From the NCBI GenBank assembly GCA_024234675.1, contig JACKNU010000003.1, positions 208,815 through 272,814 of the forward strand: 64,000 nt of DNA, read 5' to 3'. Origin of the DNA: Pseudomonadales bacterium (GTDB lineage: Bacteria; Pseudomonadota; Gammaproteobacteria; Pseudomonadales; Halieaceae). Shown here piece by piece: positions 18,029 to 26,306 of this stretch (position 1 is its first letter; every line of letters starts with the position of its first letter). Under the pieces are notes generated by a model. That model saw nothing but the letters and a program-made list of their open reading frames with translations. It was not told where the DNA came from and made no database searches. Made by a program: the position numbers and the translations under genes.

Positions 18029-19762
18029 TCAGTGGAATTCGCGCTGCACCGACTGCATCGGGCCGGGCTGGTAGCGGCGCAGGTAGAAGGCCATATTTTC
18101 CGCCAGCACCTGGCGCAGGTCGGAGGGCATCACGATCTGCGAGATGGAACCCAGGCTCAGGGCCTCATTGGGGTTCATCAACTCCTGCTCGTAGCGTTTT
18201 GCCAACAGCGCCTCCTCGGTCTTGACCCAGGCGCCGACGATCTCCCCGGCCGCTTGCGTCGCCTGCTCTTCGGACAGGCCGGCAGCGACCTGGGCGGCGG
18301 CCTCGGCCTTGATCCTTGCAGGCACCGAGCCGCGAATCTTTTTCAGTTCGTCCTTGTAGACGTACTCGACGCCGGCGGGCCCCATCACCGCCACCCGGGT
18401 GGTGGGTAGCGCCACCACGAAGTCGGCCCCCACGGCGATGCTGTTGAAGGCGGCGTAGGCGCCGCCGTAGGCATTGCGCACCAGCACCAGGAAGCGCGGC
18501 GTGCGCAGGTCCACGATCGCGTCGAGCATGGCGCGCCCGGCCTGCACGATACCGCCGCTCTCCTGCTCGCGACCCGGCAGGAAGCCGGTGGTGTCCTCCA
18601 GGAAGATCACCGGGATGTTGTACAGGTTGCAGAAGCGGATAAAACGCGCGTTCTTGTAGGCCGCATCGATATCCACCTGACCCGAGGCCACGGCTGAGTT
18701 ATTGGCTACGAAGCCGATCACATTGCCGCCCATGCGACCCAGCGCCGTCACGGTATTGCGGGCCCGGTCCGGCTGGATTTCCAGGAAGTCGCCGTGGTCG
18801 CACAGCTGCTGGATCAGGATGGTGACATCGATCGGAGTATTGAAGCCGGTGGGAGAGTTGAAGGCCTTCTTGAGGAGGATATCGATATCCCAGGTCTTGC
18901 GGGTGATGGGGTCGGAGCTGGGCTCATAGGGCGCCAGTTCACCGTTGTAGCTGGGCAGGTAGTTGAGCAGCGCCCGCACCTTGCGCAGGGCCGCCACCTC
19001 GTCCTTGACCACGAAGTCGGTCACCCCGCTCTGGCTGTGCACGCCGGGGCCGCCCAGTTCGTCCGGGGTGACGTCCTCGCCCAACACGGATTTGACCACG
19101 CCGGGCCCGGTCAGGCCGAAGAAGGTCTCGTTGGGCTGGATCAGGAAACTGCCCTGCCGCGGCAGGTAGGAGCCGCCGCCGGCGTTGAAGCCGAACATAC
19201 ACATGATGCTGGGCACGATGCCACTGATCTTGCGCAGCGCCGCGAAGGCCTCCGCATAGCCATCCAGGCCGCCCACGCCGGCGGGGATGTAGGCGCCGGC
19301 ACTGTCGTTGATGCCCACCACCGGGATGCGCTGGCGCGCGGCGAGTTCGAACAGTCGGGCCAGCTTCTCGCCATTGGTCGCGTCCATGGAACCGGCGCGC
19401 ACGGTAAAATCGTGGCCGTACAGGGCCACGTCGCGCCCGTTCACCTTGATTATCGCCGTGACCAGCGAGGCGCCGTCCAGGTTGGGACCCCAGTTCTGGT
19501 ACAGCACCGTCGGCTCACCGTCGGCGAGAAAGCGGATACGCTCCCAGATTGTCATGCGGTTTTTCTGGTGCTGGCGCTGGACGTTCTTGACGCCGGCCGT
19601 CTGGTAGGGGCGCTGCTGCAGCTCCCAACCGGCCTTCAGGGACTCCTCGTAGGGACCCGGCGTCGAGGCGATCTGCCCCGGCACGGTGAAAGCCTGTTCA
19701 TCCCGCTCGGCGAACGGATTTTCGAGAGTCGCAATGACCCCTGCCGGGCTTTGTGCATTCAT
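18029..19762 (-). CDS. Acyl-CoA carboxylase carboxyltransferase subunit
   Basis: The product has 577 residues from ATG 19762 (MNAQSPAGVIATLENPF); a longer frame to 19864 lacks support. The carboxyltransferase (crotonase-fold) halves are visible. The first has NGRDVALYGHDFTVRAGSMD, GINDSAGAYIPAGVGGLDGYAE and the acyl-CoA oxyanion region GFNAGGGSYLPRQGSF. The second has FLEDTTGFLPGREQESGGIVQAGRAMLDAI and VRNAYGGAYAAFNS. It transfers CO2 from carboxybiotin to the acyl-CoA, probably propionyl-CoA given the operon. It is the promoter-proximal gene of the operon and is divergent from the AtuA-family gene with 134 bases between starts. Confidence 0.87.
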   Translation of the reverse strand: MNAQSPAGVIATLENPFAERDEQAFTVPGQIASTPGPYEESLKAGWELQQRPYQTAGVKNVQRQHQKNRMTIWERIRFLADGEPTVLYQNWGPNLDGASLVTAIIKVNGRDVALYGHDFTVRAGSMDATNGEKLARLFELAARQRIPVVGINDSAGAYIPAGVGGLDGYAEAFAALRKISGIVPSIMCMFGFNAGGGSYLPRQGSFLIQPNETFFGLTGPGVVKSVLGEDVTPDELGGPGVHSQSGVTDFVVKDEVAALRKVRALLNYLPSYNGELAPYEPSSDPITRKTWDIDILLKKAFNSPTGFNTPIDVTILIQQLCDHGDFLEIQPDRARNTVTALGRMGGNVIGFVANNSAVASGQVDIDAAYKNARFIRFCNLYNIPVIFLEDTTGFLPGREQESGGIVQAGRAMLDAIVDLRTPRFLVLVRNAYGGAYAAFNSIAVGADFVVALPTTRVAVMGPAGVEYVYKDELKKIRGSVPARIKAEAAAQVAAGLSEEQATQAAGEIVGAWVKTEEALLAKRYEQELMNPNEALSLGSISQIVMPSDLRQVLAENMAFYLRRYQPGPMQSVQREFH

Positions 19763-19896
19763 ATCAATCGTCCAATTTTCCGCTAGCGAATGATCCGGGC
19801 CCGAGGGGCCGAGTTCCGGCAGGTGAACCGCGACCGGGCCACTGGACCCGGTTCGCTGCCGCACTGGATTTGCATGTATTCAAGGGGAGGCATAGC

Positions 19897-21357
19897 ATGC
19901 AAAACCTGCCCGAAAAACAGCCGGTAACGATAAGTGTATTGCCATTTGAAGTCAATTCTGGACAGTGTCGCATTACAGCTGGCCGCGGCATCATTCTGAT
20001 GGCCGCATTCACCGTCCTGTCACCCACCGCGATACTCGGCTACGGCTTCCCGGAGGACTCTTTCCAGCGCGGCCTGGAGTGCGCCCCGGACCTGATCGCC
20101 GTGGATGCGGGCTCCACCGACCCGGGGCCCTATTACCTGGGCTCCGGCAAGTCCTTTACCGACCGCCATGCGGTGCGGCGCGACCTGGCGCTGCTGCTGC
20201 AGGCCGCGGTGAGCGGCGACATACCGCTGGTGATCGGCAGCGCGGGCGGCGCCGGGGCCCGGCCACACCTGGAGTGGACGCTTGCCATTGTGCGCGAGCT
20301 GGCCCGGGAGCTGCAGCTGTCCTTCCGCCTGGGGATCATCAGCGCCGATGTGCCCCGGGAAAGGGCGCTGGCGGGGCTGCGGCAGGGCCGGGTGAGCGCG
20401 CTGACCGGGGTACCGCCGCTGGACGAGGCAAGCCTGGCAGACAGCACTGCGCTGGTGGCCCAGATGGGTGTGGAACCCATACAGCAGGCGCTGTCGCTGG
20501 GCTGCCAGGTGGTGGTTGCCGGACGCGCCTACGACCCCGCCGTATTCGCCGCCCTGCCCATGATGCGGGGCTTCGACCCGGGCCTGGCCCTGCACCTGGG
20601 CAAGATCCTGGAGTGCGCCGCCATCGCCGCCAGCCCGGGCTCCGGCGCCGACTGCGCCCTGGGGATCCTGGAACAGGACCGGTTCATCCTGCGGCCCCTG
20701 AGCGCCGAGCGCTGCTTCACCCCCACCTCGGTCGCCGCCCACACGCTGTACGAGAAATCCAATCCCTACCTGCTACCGGGTCCCGGCGGCGACCTGGACC
20801 TGCGGGGGGTCAGTTTCGAGTCGGCGGGGGAAGGCCAGGTGGCGGTGCGGGGCAGCCGCTTCATCCCTGCCGACCGCTATTGCGTGAAACTGGAGGGCGC
20901 CCGCCGGGTGGGTTGTCGCAGTATCTCCATCGCCGGCGTCCGCGACCCGGTCATGATCGGCTCCATGGACACGATCCTGCAGCAGGTGCGCGAGCGGGTA
21001 CGGGCCATGCTCCCCGCCGCCGACTCCGACCGGGGGCTCAGCTTCCACGTCTACGGCCGCGATGGGGTGATGGGCGCCGGGGAGCCCCGGCGGGGGCACC
21101 CCGCCCACGAACTGGGCATCGTCATCGACGCGGTTTGCCCCACCCCTGAAGCCGCCGATACCCTGTGCAGCCTGACCCGTTCCACCCTGCTGCACTTCGG
21201 CTACCAGGGGCGCATCGCCACCGCAGGCAACCTGGCCTTTCCCTTCTCGCCCTCAGACCTGCGGGCCGGAGAGGTATACGAGTTTTCCGTCTACCACCTG
21301 CTGGAGGCCGATCCGCTGGAGCTTTTCCCGGTGACGGTGGAGGAGTTGCAGGCATGA
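19897..21357 (+). CDS. AtuA-like (DUF1446-type) acyclic terpene utilisation family protein
   Basis: The product has 486 residues from ATG 19897, with GGGGAGG 6 bases upstream; ATG 19999 (MAAFTVLSPTAILGYGF) is an alternative. Visible features include LIAVDAGSTDPGPYYLGSG, VIGSAGGAGARPHLEW, VVVAGRAYDPAVFAALPM and GREGVMGAGEP-like GRDGVMGAGEP near the C-terminus, matching the AtuA/DUF1446 family. Pseudomonas AtuA belongs to the citronellol/geraniol utilisation cluster, but its reaction is not established. The stop overlaps the start of a DUF4387 gene (ATGA), a frequent pairing for this family. The N-terminus lacks the usual family opening and may be divergent or mis-started. Confidence 0.78.
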   Translation: MQNLPEKQPVTISVLPFEVNSGQCRITAGRGIILMAAFTVLSPTAILGYGFPEDSFQRGLECAPDLIAVDAGSTDPGPYYLGSGKSFTDRHAVRRDLALLLQAAVSGDIPLVIGSAGGAGARPHLEWTLAIVRELARELQLSFRLGIISADVPRERALAGLRQGRVSALTGVPPLDEASLADSTALVAQMGVEPIQQALSLGCQVVVAGRAYDPAVFAALPMMRGFDPGLALHLGKILECAAIAASPGSGADCALGILEQDRFILRPLSAERCFTPTSVAAHTLYEKSNPYLLPGPGGDLDLRGVSFESAGEGQVAVRGSRFIPADRYCVKLEGARRVGCRSISIAGVRDPVMIGSMDTILQQVRERVRAMLPAADSDRGLSFHVYGRDGVMGAGEPRRGHPAHELGIVIDAVCPTPEAADTLCSLTRSTLLHFGYQGRIATAGNLAFPFSPSDLRAGEVYEFSVYHLLEADPLELFPVTVEELQA

Positions 21358-21719
21358 CGACCCTCAGCGAACTCGCCCAGGTGGTGCGCAGCAAGAACAC
21401 CAGCCCCTTCACGTATTCGCTGGACATCATGTTCAGGGAGAAGGCCGATTACCTGCGCTTCAAGTCGCTGCAACTGGTCAATGCGTCACTGGTCGCGCGG
21501 CTCTACGGCGTGCCGGAGAGCCGGGTGCTGGACGTGATCTACTTCGATCCCGCCCTGGCAATCAAGATCTGTCTACCCCGGGAGATCTCCTCCGGGGCCC
21601 CCGGCGATCGCGATGTCTACGGGGCCCAGCAGCACGCCCCCCTGCTGCTGTGGGAGTTTGAGCTGCCGGACGCCCCCGGCGGGGGCCAGTCGCGCAACTC
21701 GCCATTGCCTACCCCTTAA
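21354..21719 (+). CDS. DUF4387 domain protein
   Basis: The product has 121 residues. ATG 21354 overlaps the upstream TGA in ATGA, implying translational coupling. The opening MTTLSELAQVVRSKNTSPFTYSLDIMF, YFDPALAIKICLPR and DVYGAQQHAPLL are hallmarks of DUF4387, which occurs as a separate partner or C-terminal extension of AtuA-type proteins. Function is unknown; it is probably a small subunit of the AtuA-like enzyme. Its TAA lies within the left edge of the palindrome at 21716-21736. Confidence 0.85.
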   Translation: MTTLSELAQVVRSKNTSPFTYSLDIMFREKADYLRFKSLQLVNASLVARLYGVPESRVLDVIYFDPALAIKICLPREISSGAPGDRDVYGAQQHAPLLLWEFELPDAPGGGQSRNSPLPTP

Positions 21720-21736
21720 TATGAATATATATTCAT
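21716..21736. promoter_or_regulatory. Palindromic operator, site 1
   Basis: A perfect 16-bp palindrome, ATGAAT-ATAT-ATTCAT (21721-21736), is preceded by TTAAT. The 11 bases TTAATATGAAT are identical to the left half of the palindrome at 25552-25575 upstream of the TetR-family gene. It lies 58 bases before the serine hydrolase start, so it is a likely operator for that gene. Confidence 0.65.
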
Positions 21737-21794
21737 TTAACGCCCGAAACAGTTTATCCGGCTGCCAGCTGCCACCAACACAGGGGAAGAGAAT

Positions 21795-23126
21795 ATGAAG
21801 CCATCCAGCCATATCGGCCTCGCTCGCCGGTTCAGGCGAAGCTGTGCCATCGCCGCTGCGAGCGTATCCGTGCTGGCCACTGCGGCCCCCGCGCCCGGGG
21901 AGGCGCCGGTTACCGCCGCCAGCCTGGGCCTGATGCAGGGCTTCCCGCCGCCGGCGGAGAAGCGGGTCACCCGCGACAATATCTCGGAGTACCCTTACAG
22001 CCGCTGGGCCTTCCAGCATATCCGCGAATTACAGCCCACCCGGGGCATCTACCGGGGCGACGGGCCGGTCTCCAGCCTGGTCACCAGCCCGGTGGACCTG
22101 GACGCACTCAGCTTCAGCCTGCCGGAAGACAGGACAGTGAACCTGGCTACCTGGCTGGATGAATCCGTCACCGATGCTTTCCTGGTACTGCACCGCGGAG
22201 AGCTGGTCTACGAGCGCTACTTCAACGGCATGGCAAGACCCTCACAGCACCAGATGTTTTCCGCCACCAAATCCTTCGTCGGCATGCTGACGCTCTGCCT
22301 GATAGAAGAGGGCGCCATCGATCCGGCGCTGACCATGCAGCACTATTTGCCCGAACTGAAGGGCAGTGCCTTCGCAGACGCCACCGTACAACAGGTGCTG
22401 GACATGACCACCAGCATGGAATTCAGTGAGGACTACACCGACCCGGACGCCGACGTCTGGAAGTACGGCTACATATTCGGCATCTCCACGCCGCCCGCAG
22501 GATACCAGGGCGCGGACAGCATCTATGAATACCTGCCCGGACTGCGCAAGGCCGAACGACCCCACGGCGAGGCCTTCCTTTACGTCACCCCCAATACGGA
22601 TGCCCTGGGCTGGCTCACCAGCCGGGTCAGTGGCAAGTCGGTGAGCCGGCAACTGGAGGAGCGGATCTGGCAGCGGCTGGGCACGGAACGGGACGGGTAC
22701 ATGTGGCTGAATGACAAGGGCGAGGAAATGAACGGCGGCGGCCTCAATATCACCGCCTCCGACGCCGCGCGCTTTGGCCAGATGGTCCTGCAGAGGGGCA
22801 GGTATAACGGCCAGCAGATACTGCCGCAGGCCATCGCCGAGCGCATCCTGCAGGCCGGGGACCGCGCACCTTTCAACCGCTACTACCAGGACCCCTGGTA
22901 CGAACATATCGGTTACGCCTACCACGACCAGTGGTGGACCTTTAATACCCCACACAAGCCGGTCAGCGCGATTGGCGTGTTCGGGCAGTTTATCTACATC
23001 GACCCGGTGGCCGAGATGGTCATCGTCAAGCAGTCCTCCCACCCCGAGGCCGAGAGCGAGGCCAACGAGGTGAATGGCCCGCTGATCTGGCACGCCATTG
23101 CCGAACACCTGATGCAGCGGCCCTGA
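21795..23126 (+). CDS. Exported serine hydrolase, beta-lactamase class C/esterase family
   Basis: The product has 443 residues. ATG 21795 follows GGGGAAGAG. The N-terminus (MKPSSHIGLARRFRRSCAIAAASVSVLATAAPA) is a long signal peptide with a basic n-region. The catalytic Ser-Lys pair is MFSATKSF (SxxK), followed by a Tyr-containing segment FLYVTPNTDALGWL and DQWWTFNTPHKPVSAIGVFGQFIYIDP near the C-terminus. Such proteins hydrolyse esters or beta-lactams in the periplasm; class C-like esterases are common in catabolic clusters. An operator shared with the TonB/TetR intergenic region and the convergent receptor gene suggest a role in handling an imported ester substrate, but the substrate is unknown. 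Confidence 0.85.
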   Translation: MKPSSHIGLARRFRRSCAIAAASVSVLATAAPAPGEAPVTAASLGLMQGFPPPAEKRVTRDNISEYPYSRWAFQHIRELQPTRGIYRGDGPVSSLVTSPVDLDALSFSLPEDRTVNLATWLDESVTDAFLVLHRGELVYERYFNGMARPSQHQMFSATKSFVGMLTLCLIEEGAIDPALTMQHYLPELKGSAFADATVQQVLDMTTSMEFSEDYTDPDADVWKYGYIFGISTPPAGYQGADSIYEYLPGLRKAERPHGEAFLYVTPNTDALGWLTSRVSGKSVSRQLEERIWQRLGTERDGYMWLNDKGEEMNGGGLNITASDAARFGQMVLQRGRYNGQQILPQAIAERILQAGDRAPFNRYYQDPWYEHIGYAYHDQWWTFNTPHKPVSAIGVFGQFIYIDPVAEMVIVKQSSHPEAESEANEVNGPLIWHAIAEHLMQRP

Positions 23127-23141
23127 AGCCCTGAACCAAAA

Positions 23142-23160
23142 CGACCGCCGGCGGCGGTCG
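23142..23160. terminator. Terminator between convergent genes
   Basis: A perfect 8-bp stem CGACCGCC / GGCGGTCG has a 3-base loop. On the minus strand the stem is followed by TTTT, suiting the TonB receptor transcript; it also lies 15 bases after the plus-strand hydrolase stop. Confidence 0.65.
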
Positions 23161-23182
23161 TCCACTCATGCTGTGACTTGGC

Positions 23183-25483
23183 CTACCAGCTGTAGGTGGC
23201 CTCCACGGCATAGCTCATGCGCTGGCCCGGGGTGCTGACAAAGCTGCCCAGGTCGTCACCGGTGCCGCTGGTCCAGTACTCCGACTCGGTCAGGTTCTTG
23301 CCGATCAGGGCTACCTGCCACTGGCCATCCATGGAGCCGACCCAGGCCCGGGCATTGAGTATGCCGTAGCTGTTGACGTTATAGGCGGCGTAGGACAGCG
23401 GCGTGATGGCCATTTCCTCGCCGTAGATGTCATCGCGCCAGCTGTAGTTGAGCTGCATGCCCGCGCCCAGGGAACTGCTTAACTGCCATTCATACCGTGC
23501 CTGCAGATAGGCGCTCCACTCCGGGGCGTAGGGGCGGGTGTAGCCGTCCAGGTCCACCGCCACATCGGCGGGATCAAGGGCGAAGTCATTGGACTTGTAC
23601 TCCGCGCTCAGCCAGGCGACCGAAGCCTGTAGAGACAGGCCGGGCAGCATCCCAGGCAGCCATTCCATGTCCAGCTCGGCGCCGATATGTTCCGCGTCTC
23701 CCAGGTTTCCCAGCGCGGATACCACTGTGCCCGTCTCCTCGCTCAGGCGCTGGGTATAGCCCTGCACGTCCTGGTAGTCATAGTAAAAGGCGGCGCCATT
23801 GAGCTTGAGGGTATTGGCCAGCCAGGTCGACTTGAAGCCCAGCTCATAGGACCAGACGGTCTCCTCGTCGTAGGGGTTCAACTCCTCGGGTGTGAAGGCG
23901 AAACCACCCGGAAAGCCGCCGGTCTTGTAACCGCGGGTAATCCGTCCGTACAGCATCAGGTCATCGCTGGGCGCCCAGTCCATGCCCGCATGTCCGGACC
24001 AGTTCTCCTGCAATTCATAGGATTTGTTGACATCCTGGTAATAGTAGAAGCCGTCGATAAGATCCTGGGTGAAACCGTTCTTGTATTTCTTGTTCTCGTC
24101 CGAATAACGCAGCGAGCCGTGGGCGGTCCATTCGTTGTTAAGGTCATACTCCAGCTGGCCATATACCGACCAGTACTCGTTTTCCTGGGTGAACCCTCTC
24201 TCCGTCAGGCTGGGAAACACGAAGAGATTATCCAGGGTGTTGCCGAAGCGGTGCTCCTTATCCTCGTCCTCGCCATAGGCTGCACCGGCCAGCCAGTTCA
24301 GCGGACCGTCGCCCTGGGAGACCAGGCGGAACTCCTGCGACCAGACCGTCAACTCGGCCTTGCCATCCTCCTCGAAAAGCACCAGCGGGGAGCCATCGTA
24401 ATCGAAGACCTGCTTGTTGTCGTAATCGAGGTAGCCGCTGATCGACGTCAGCATGGCGAAGTCGAGATCCCAGTTCACCTGCAGGTTCGCTCCGCCCCAG
24501 GAATTGTCGAGCTTGTTGATGGGATTGGACAGCACCACGCTGCCGTCACGCTGTTGCGATGAGGCCAGTGGACCTGCGTCCCCCGGGGTCAGGGCATAAA
24601 AACTGGTGATGTTCGCCAGGGTCACGCAATCTTTCTGATTGAGGGTTCCGGCGTAGGCGCTCGCACAATAATCGCCACTGCCAGACGGATCGAACAGCGC
24701 CCGGGAATAGGCCAGGGTGGTCTCGGACTTGTCCTCGCCCCCGTCGACCTTGAGCAGAAACTCCAGCTTGTCGGTGGGCTGGAACAGCAGCTGGGCGCGG
24801 CCGGAGCTGAAATTCCGATCACCGTAATCATCGTCCCCCGGCGTGGCCAGGGTGTCCTGCCAGCCGCCATTCTGATCGGTCATACCCGCTACCCGGTAAG
24901 CCAACTTGTCGGTGATCTTCCCGCCTGCCGCCCCTTCGGCAATAGCGCGGTCCCAGCGGCCATAGCTGCCCTGGATATAGCCATTGAAATCCTGCTCCAG
25001 GTCGGGCCGCACTGACAGCACCCGGACCGCGCCGCCACTGGTATTGCGGCCATACAGACCCCCCTGGGGTCCCTTCAGCACCTCCACCCGGGCGATGTCG
25101 TACATACCGATGCCGCCCATGACATTGGAGGTGAGGTAGAACTCGTCGAAATAGATGGCCGCGGTAGGCGTGTTATTGGCATTGAAATCGGCCAGGCCGA
25201 CGCCGCGAATAACCCAGGTGGGCTGGCCTGAACCGCGCTCGTCGAACAATTCCACCCCGCTGACCGACTGGGTGAGGTTTTCCAGGTTGGAGATGGAGAG
25301 ATTACGTAACTCCTTCTCACTGAAAGCGGATATCGCGATCGATACGTCCTGCAGGCTTTCCGTGCGCTTCTGCGCGGTCACCACAACCTCCTCGAGGGTG
25401 GCCTGTCCCTGGGCGGCAACGGCGGCGGAGCCCAGGCAAAGTGCGCCCAGAGCGCGGGGTACACGGATATTCATTGTAATCAT
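23183..25483 (-). CDS. TonB-dependent outer-membrane receptor
   Basis: The product has 766 residues; start ATG 25483 or ATG 25474 (MNIRVPRALGALCLGSAAVAAQ). A signal peptide is followed by the TonB-box/plug region LEEVVVTAQKRTESLQDVSIAISAFSEKEL, typical of large TonB receptor families in marine and sphingomonad-type bacteria. The plug contains GPQGGLYGRNTSGGAVRVLS, and the barrel ends QRMSYAVEATYSW with the terminal aromatic. It imports a substrate across the outer membrane using TonB energy. The ligand is unlikely to be assignable from sequence; linkage to hydrolase, PQQ dehydrogenase and AtuA genes suggests an organic (terpenoid or ester) compound rather than iron. A palindromic operator lies about 70 bases upstream. 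Confidence 0.92.
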   Translation of the reverse strand: MITMNIRVPRALGALCLGSAAVAAQGQATLEEVVVTAQKRTESLQDVSIAISAFSEKELRNLSISNLENLTQSVSGVELFDERGSGQPTWVIRGVGLADFNANNTPTAAIYFDEFYLTSNVMGGIGMYDIARVEVLKGPQGGLYGRNTSGGAVRVLSVRPDLEQDFNGYIQGSYGRWDRAIAEGAAGGKITDKLAYRVAGMTDQNGGWQDTLATPGDDDYGDRNFSSGRAQLLFQPTDKLEFLLKVDGGEDKSETTLAYSRALFDPSGSGDYCASAYAGTLNQKDCVTLANITSFYALTPGDAGPLASSQQRDGSVVLSNPINKLDNSWGGANLQVNWDLDFAMLTSISGYLDYDNKQVFDYDGSPLVLFEEDGKAELTVWSQEFRLVSQGDGPLNWLAGAAYGEDEDKEHRFGNTLDNLFVFPSLTERGFTQENEYWSVYGQLEYDLNNEWTAHGSLRYSDENKKYKNGFTQDLIDGFYYYQDVNKSYELQENWSGHAGMDWAPSDDLMLYGRITRGYKTGGFPGGFAFTPEELNPYDEETVWSYELGFKSTWLANTLKLNGAAFYYDYQDVQGYTQRLSEETGTVVSALGNLGDAEHIGAELDMEWLPGMLPGLSLQASVAWLSAEYKSNDFALDPADVAVDLDGYTRPYAPEWSAYLQARYEWQLSSSLGAGMQLNYSWRDDIYGEEMAITPLSYAAYNVNSYGILNARAWVGSMDGQWQVALIGKNLTESEYWTSGTGDDLGSFVSTPGQRMSYAVEATYSW

Positions 25484-25551
25484 CCTGGTTGGCAGAAAAG
25501 CGGAAAATTATTGTTCGGGCAATGGTGGACCCGACCTGCGGGCATGTCAAT

Positions 25552-25575
25552 TAATATGAATTAGAATTCATATTA
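25552..25575. promoter_or_regulatory. Palindromic operator, site 2 (TonB receptor/tetR intergenic)
   Basis: A perfect 24-bp inverted repeat is centred on ATGAAT-TAGA-ATTCAT. It lies between the divergent TonB receptor and TetR genes, and next to a TTGACA hexamer on the minus strand (25545-25550) that could be the receptor -35 box. The core ATGAAT-N4-ATTCAT recurs at 21721-21736. Autoregulation by the adjacent TetR protein is the simplest reading. Confidence 0.75.
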
Positions 25576-25643
25576 GTGGTCAGCGAGAAATTGCGCTAGC
25601 CTCTACGGCATACTTGTAGAGAGCTGCCACACGGAACCTATCA

Positions 25644-26306
25644 TTGCCCCTACGACGCAAGCCTTCCCAGCGACGCTCCCAGGAGCGGGTAGCGCTGATT
25701 CTTCGCTCCACGGTGGAGATCCTGCAAACGCAGGGTATCGCCGCCGTGACCACCAACAGTATTGCCAGCCAGGCCGGCATCCCGGTCAGCTCCATTTACC
25801 AGTATTTTCGCGACAAGGTGGAAATACTCGCCGCCCTGTACCTGGATTACCTGGCAGGGATAGAAGCCGTGATGGAGGAATTCAATACCCCGGAGCGCCT
25901 GGCGCTACCGTGGCAGGAATACTTTTCCGAGGCGATCGAAGCTGTAGCCAGACAGGAAACCCGCGACCAGATCACCCGGGAACTGGATATCGGGCTGGCC
26001 CTGTTTCCCGAACTCATGGAGATAGAGCTGGCGCACCGGGAGAAAGTGACCGAGCGGCTGGCGGCGACGCTGCGCCGCCTGGGCTCCAGCTGGAGCACGG
26101 CGAGGCTCAAGCGCCTGGCGCTGTTCCTGTACGAAATCAACTCGTCGGCCTGGCGTCACCGGGAGCGGCCTGACACAGTTGCCAATGAGCTGCTGGAATG
26201 GCAGACGGCGGCCATGTTGGCGGTGATTGGCCGCTGCATGAAAGAAGCCTGGCCGGGCCACCCGACTGACCCTGACCGACACAGCCTGAGAGGACAAAGC
26301 GATTAA
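25644..26306 (+). CDS. TetR-family transcriptional regulator
   Basis: The product has 220 residues from TTG 25644. The N-terminal helix-turn-helix (residues 12-60: RVALILRSTVEILQTQGIAAVTTNSIASQAGIPVSSIYQYFRDKVEIL) is canonical TetR. The C-terminal ligand domain contains TRDQITRELDIGLALFPELMEIE. It is divergent from the TonB receptor gene, and a 24-bp palindrome lies 69 bases upstream. A second copy of the palindrome core precedes the serine hydrolase gene, so it probably represses the receptor, hydrolase and its own downstream genes until an inducer binds. Its TAA overlaps the proposed ATT start of the PQQ dehydrogenase. Confidence 0.9.
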   Translation: MPLRRKPSQRRSQERVALILRSTVEILQTQGIAAVTTNSIASQAGIPVSSIYQYFRDKVEILAALYLDYLAGIEAVMEEFNTPERLALPWQEYFSEAIEAVARQETRDQITRELDIGLALFPELMEIELAHREKVTERLAATLRRLGSSWSTARLKRLALFLYEINSSAWRHRERPDTVANELLEWQTAAMLAVIGRCMKEAWPGHPTDPDRHSLRGQSD

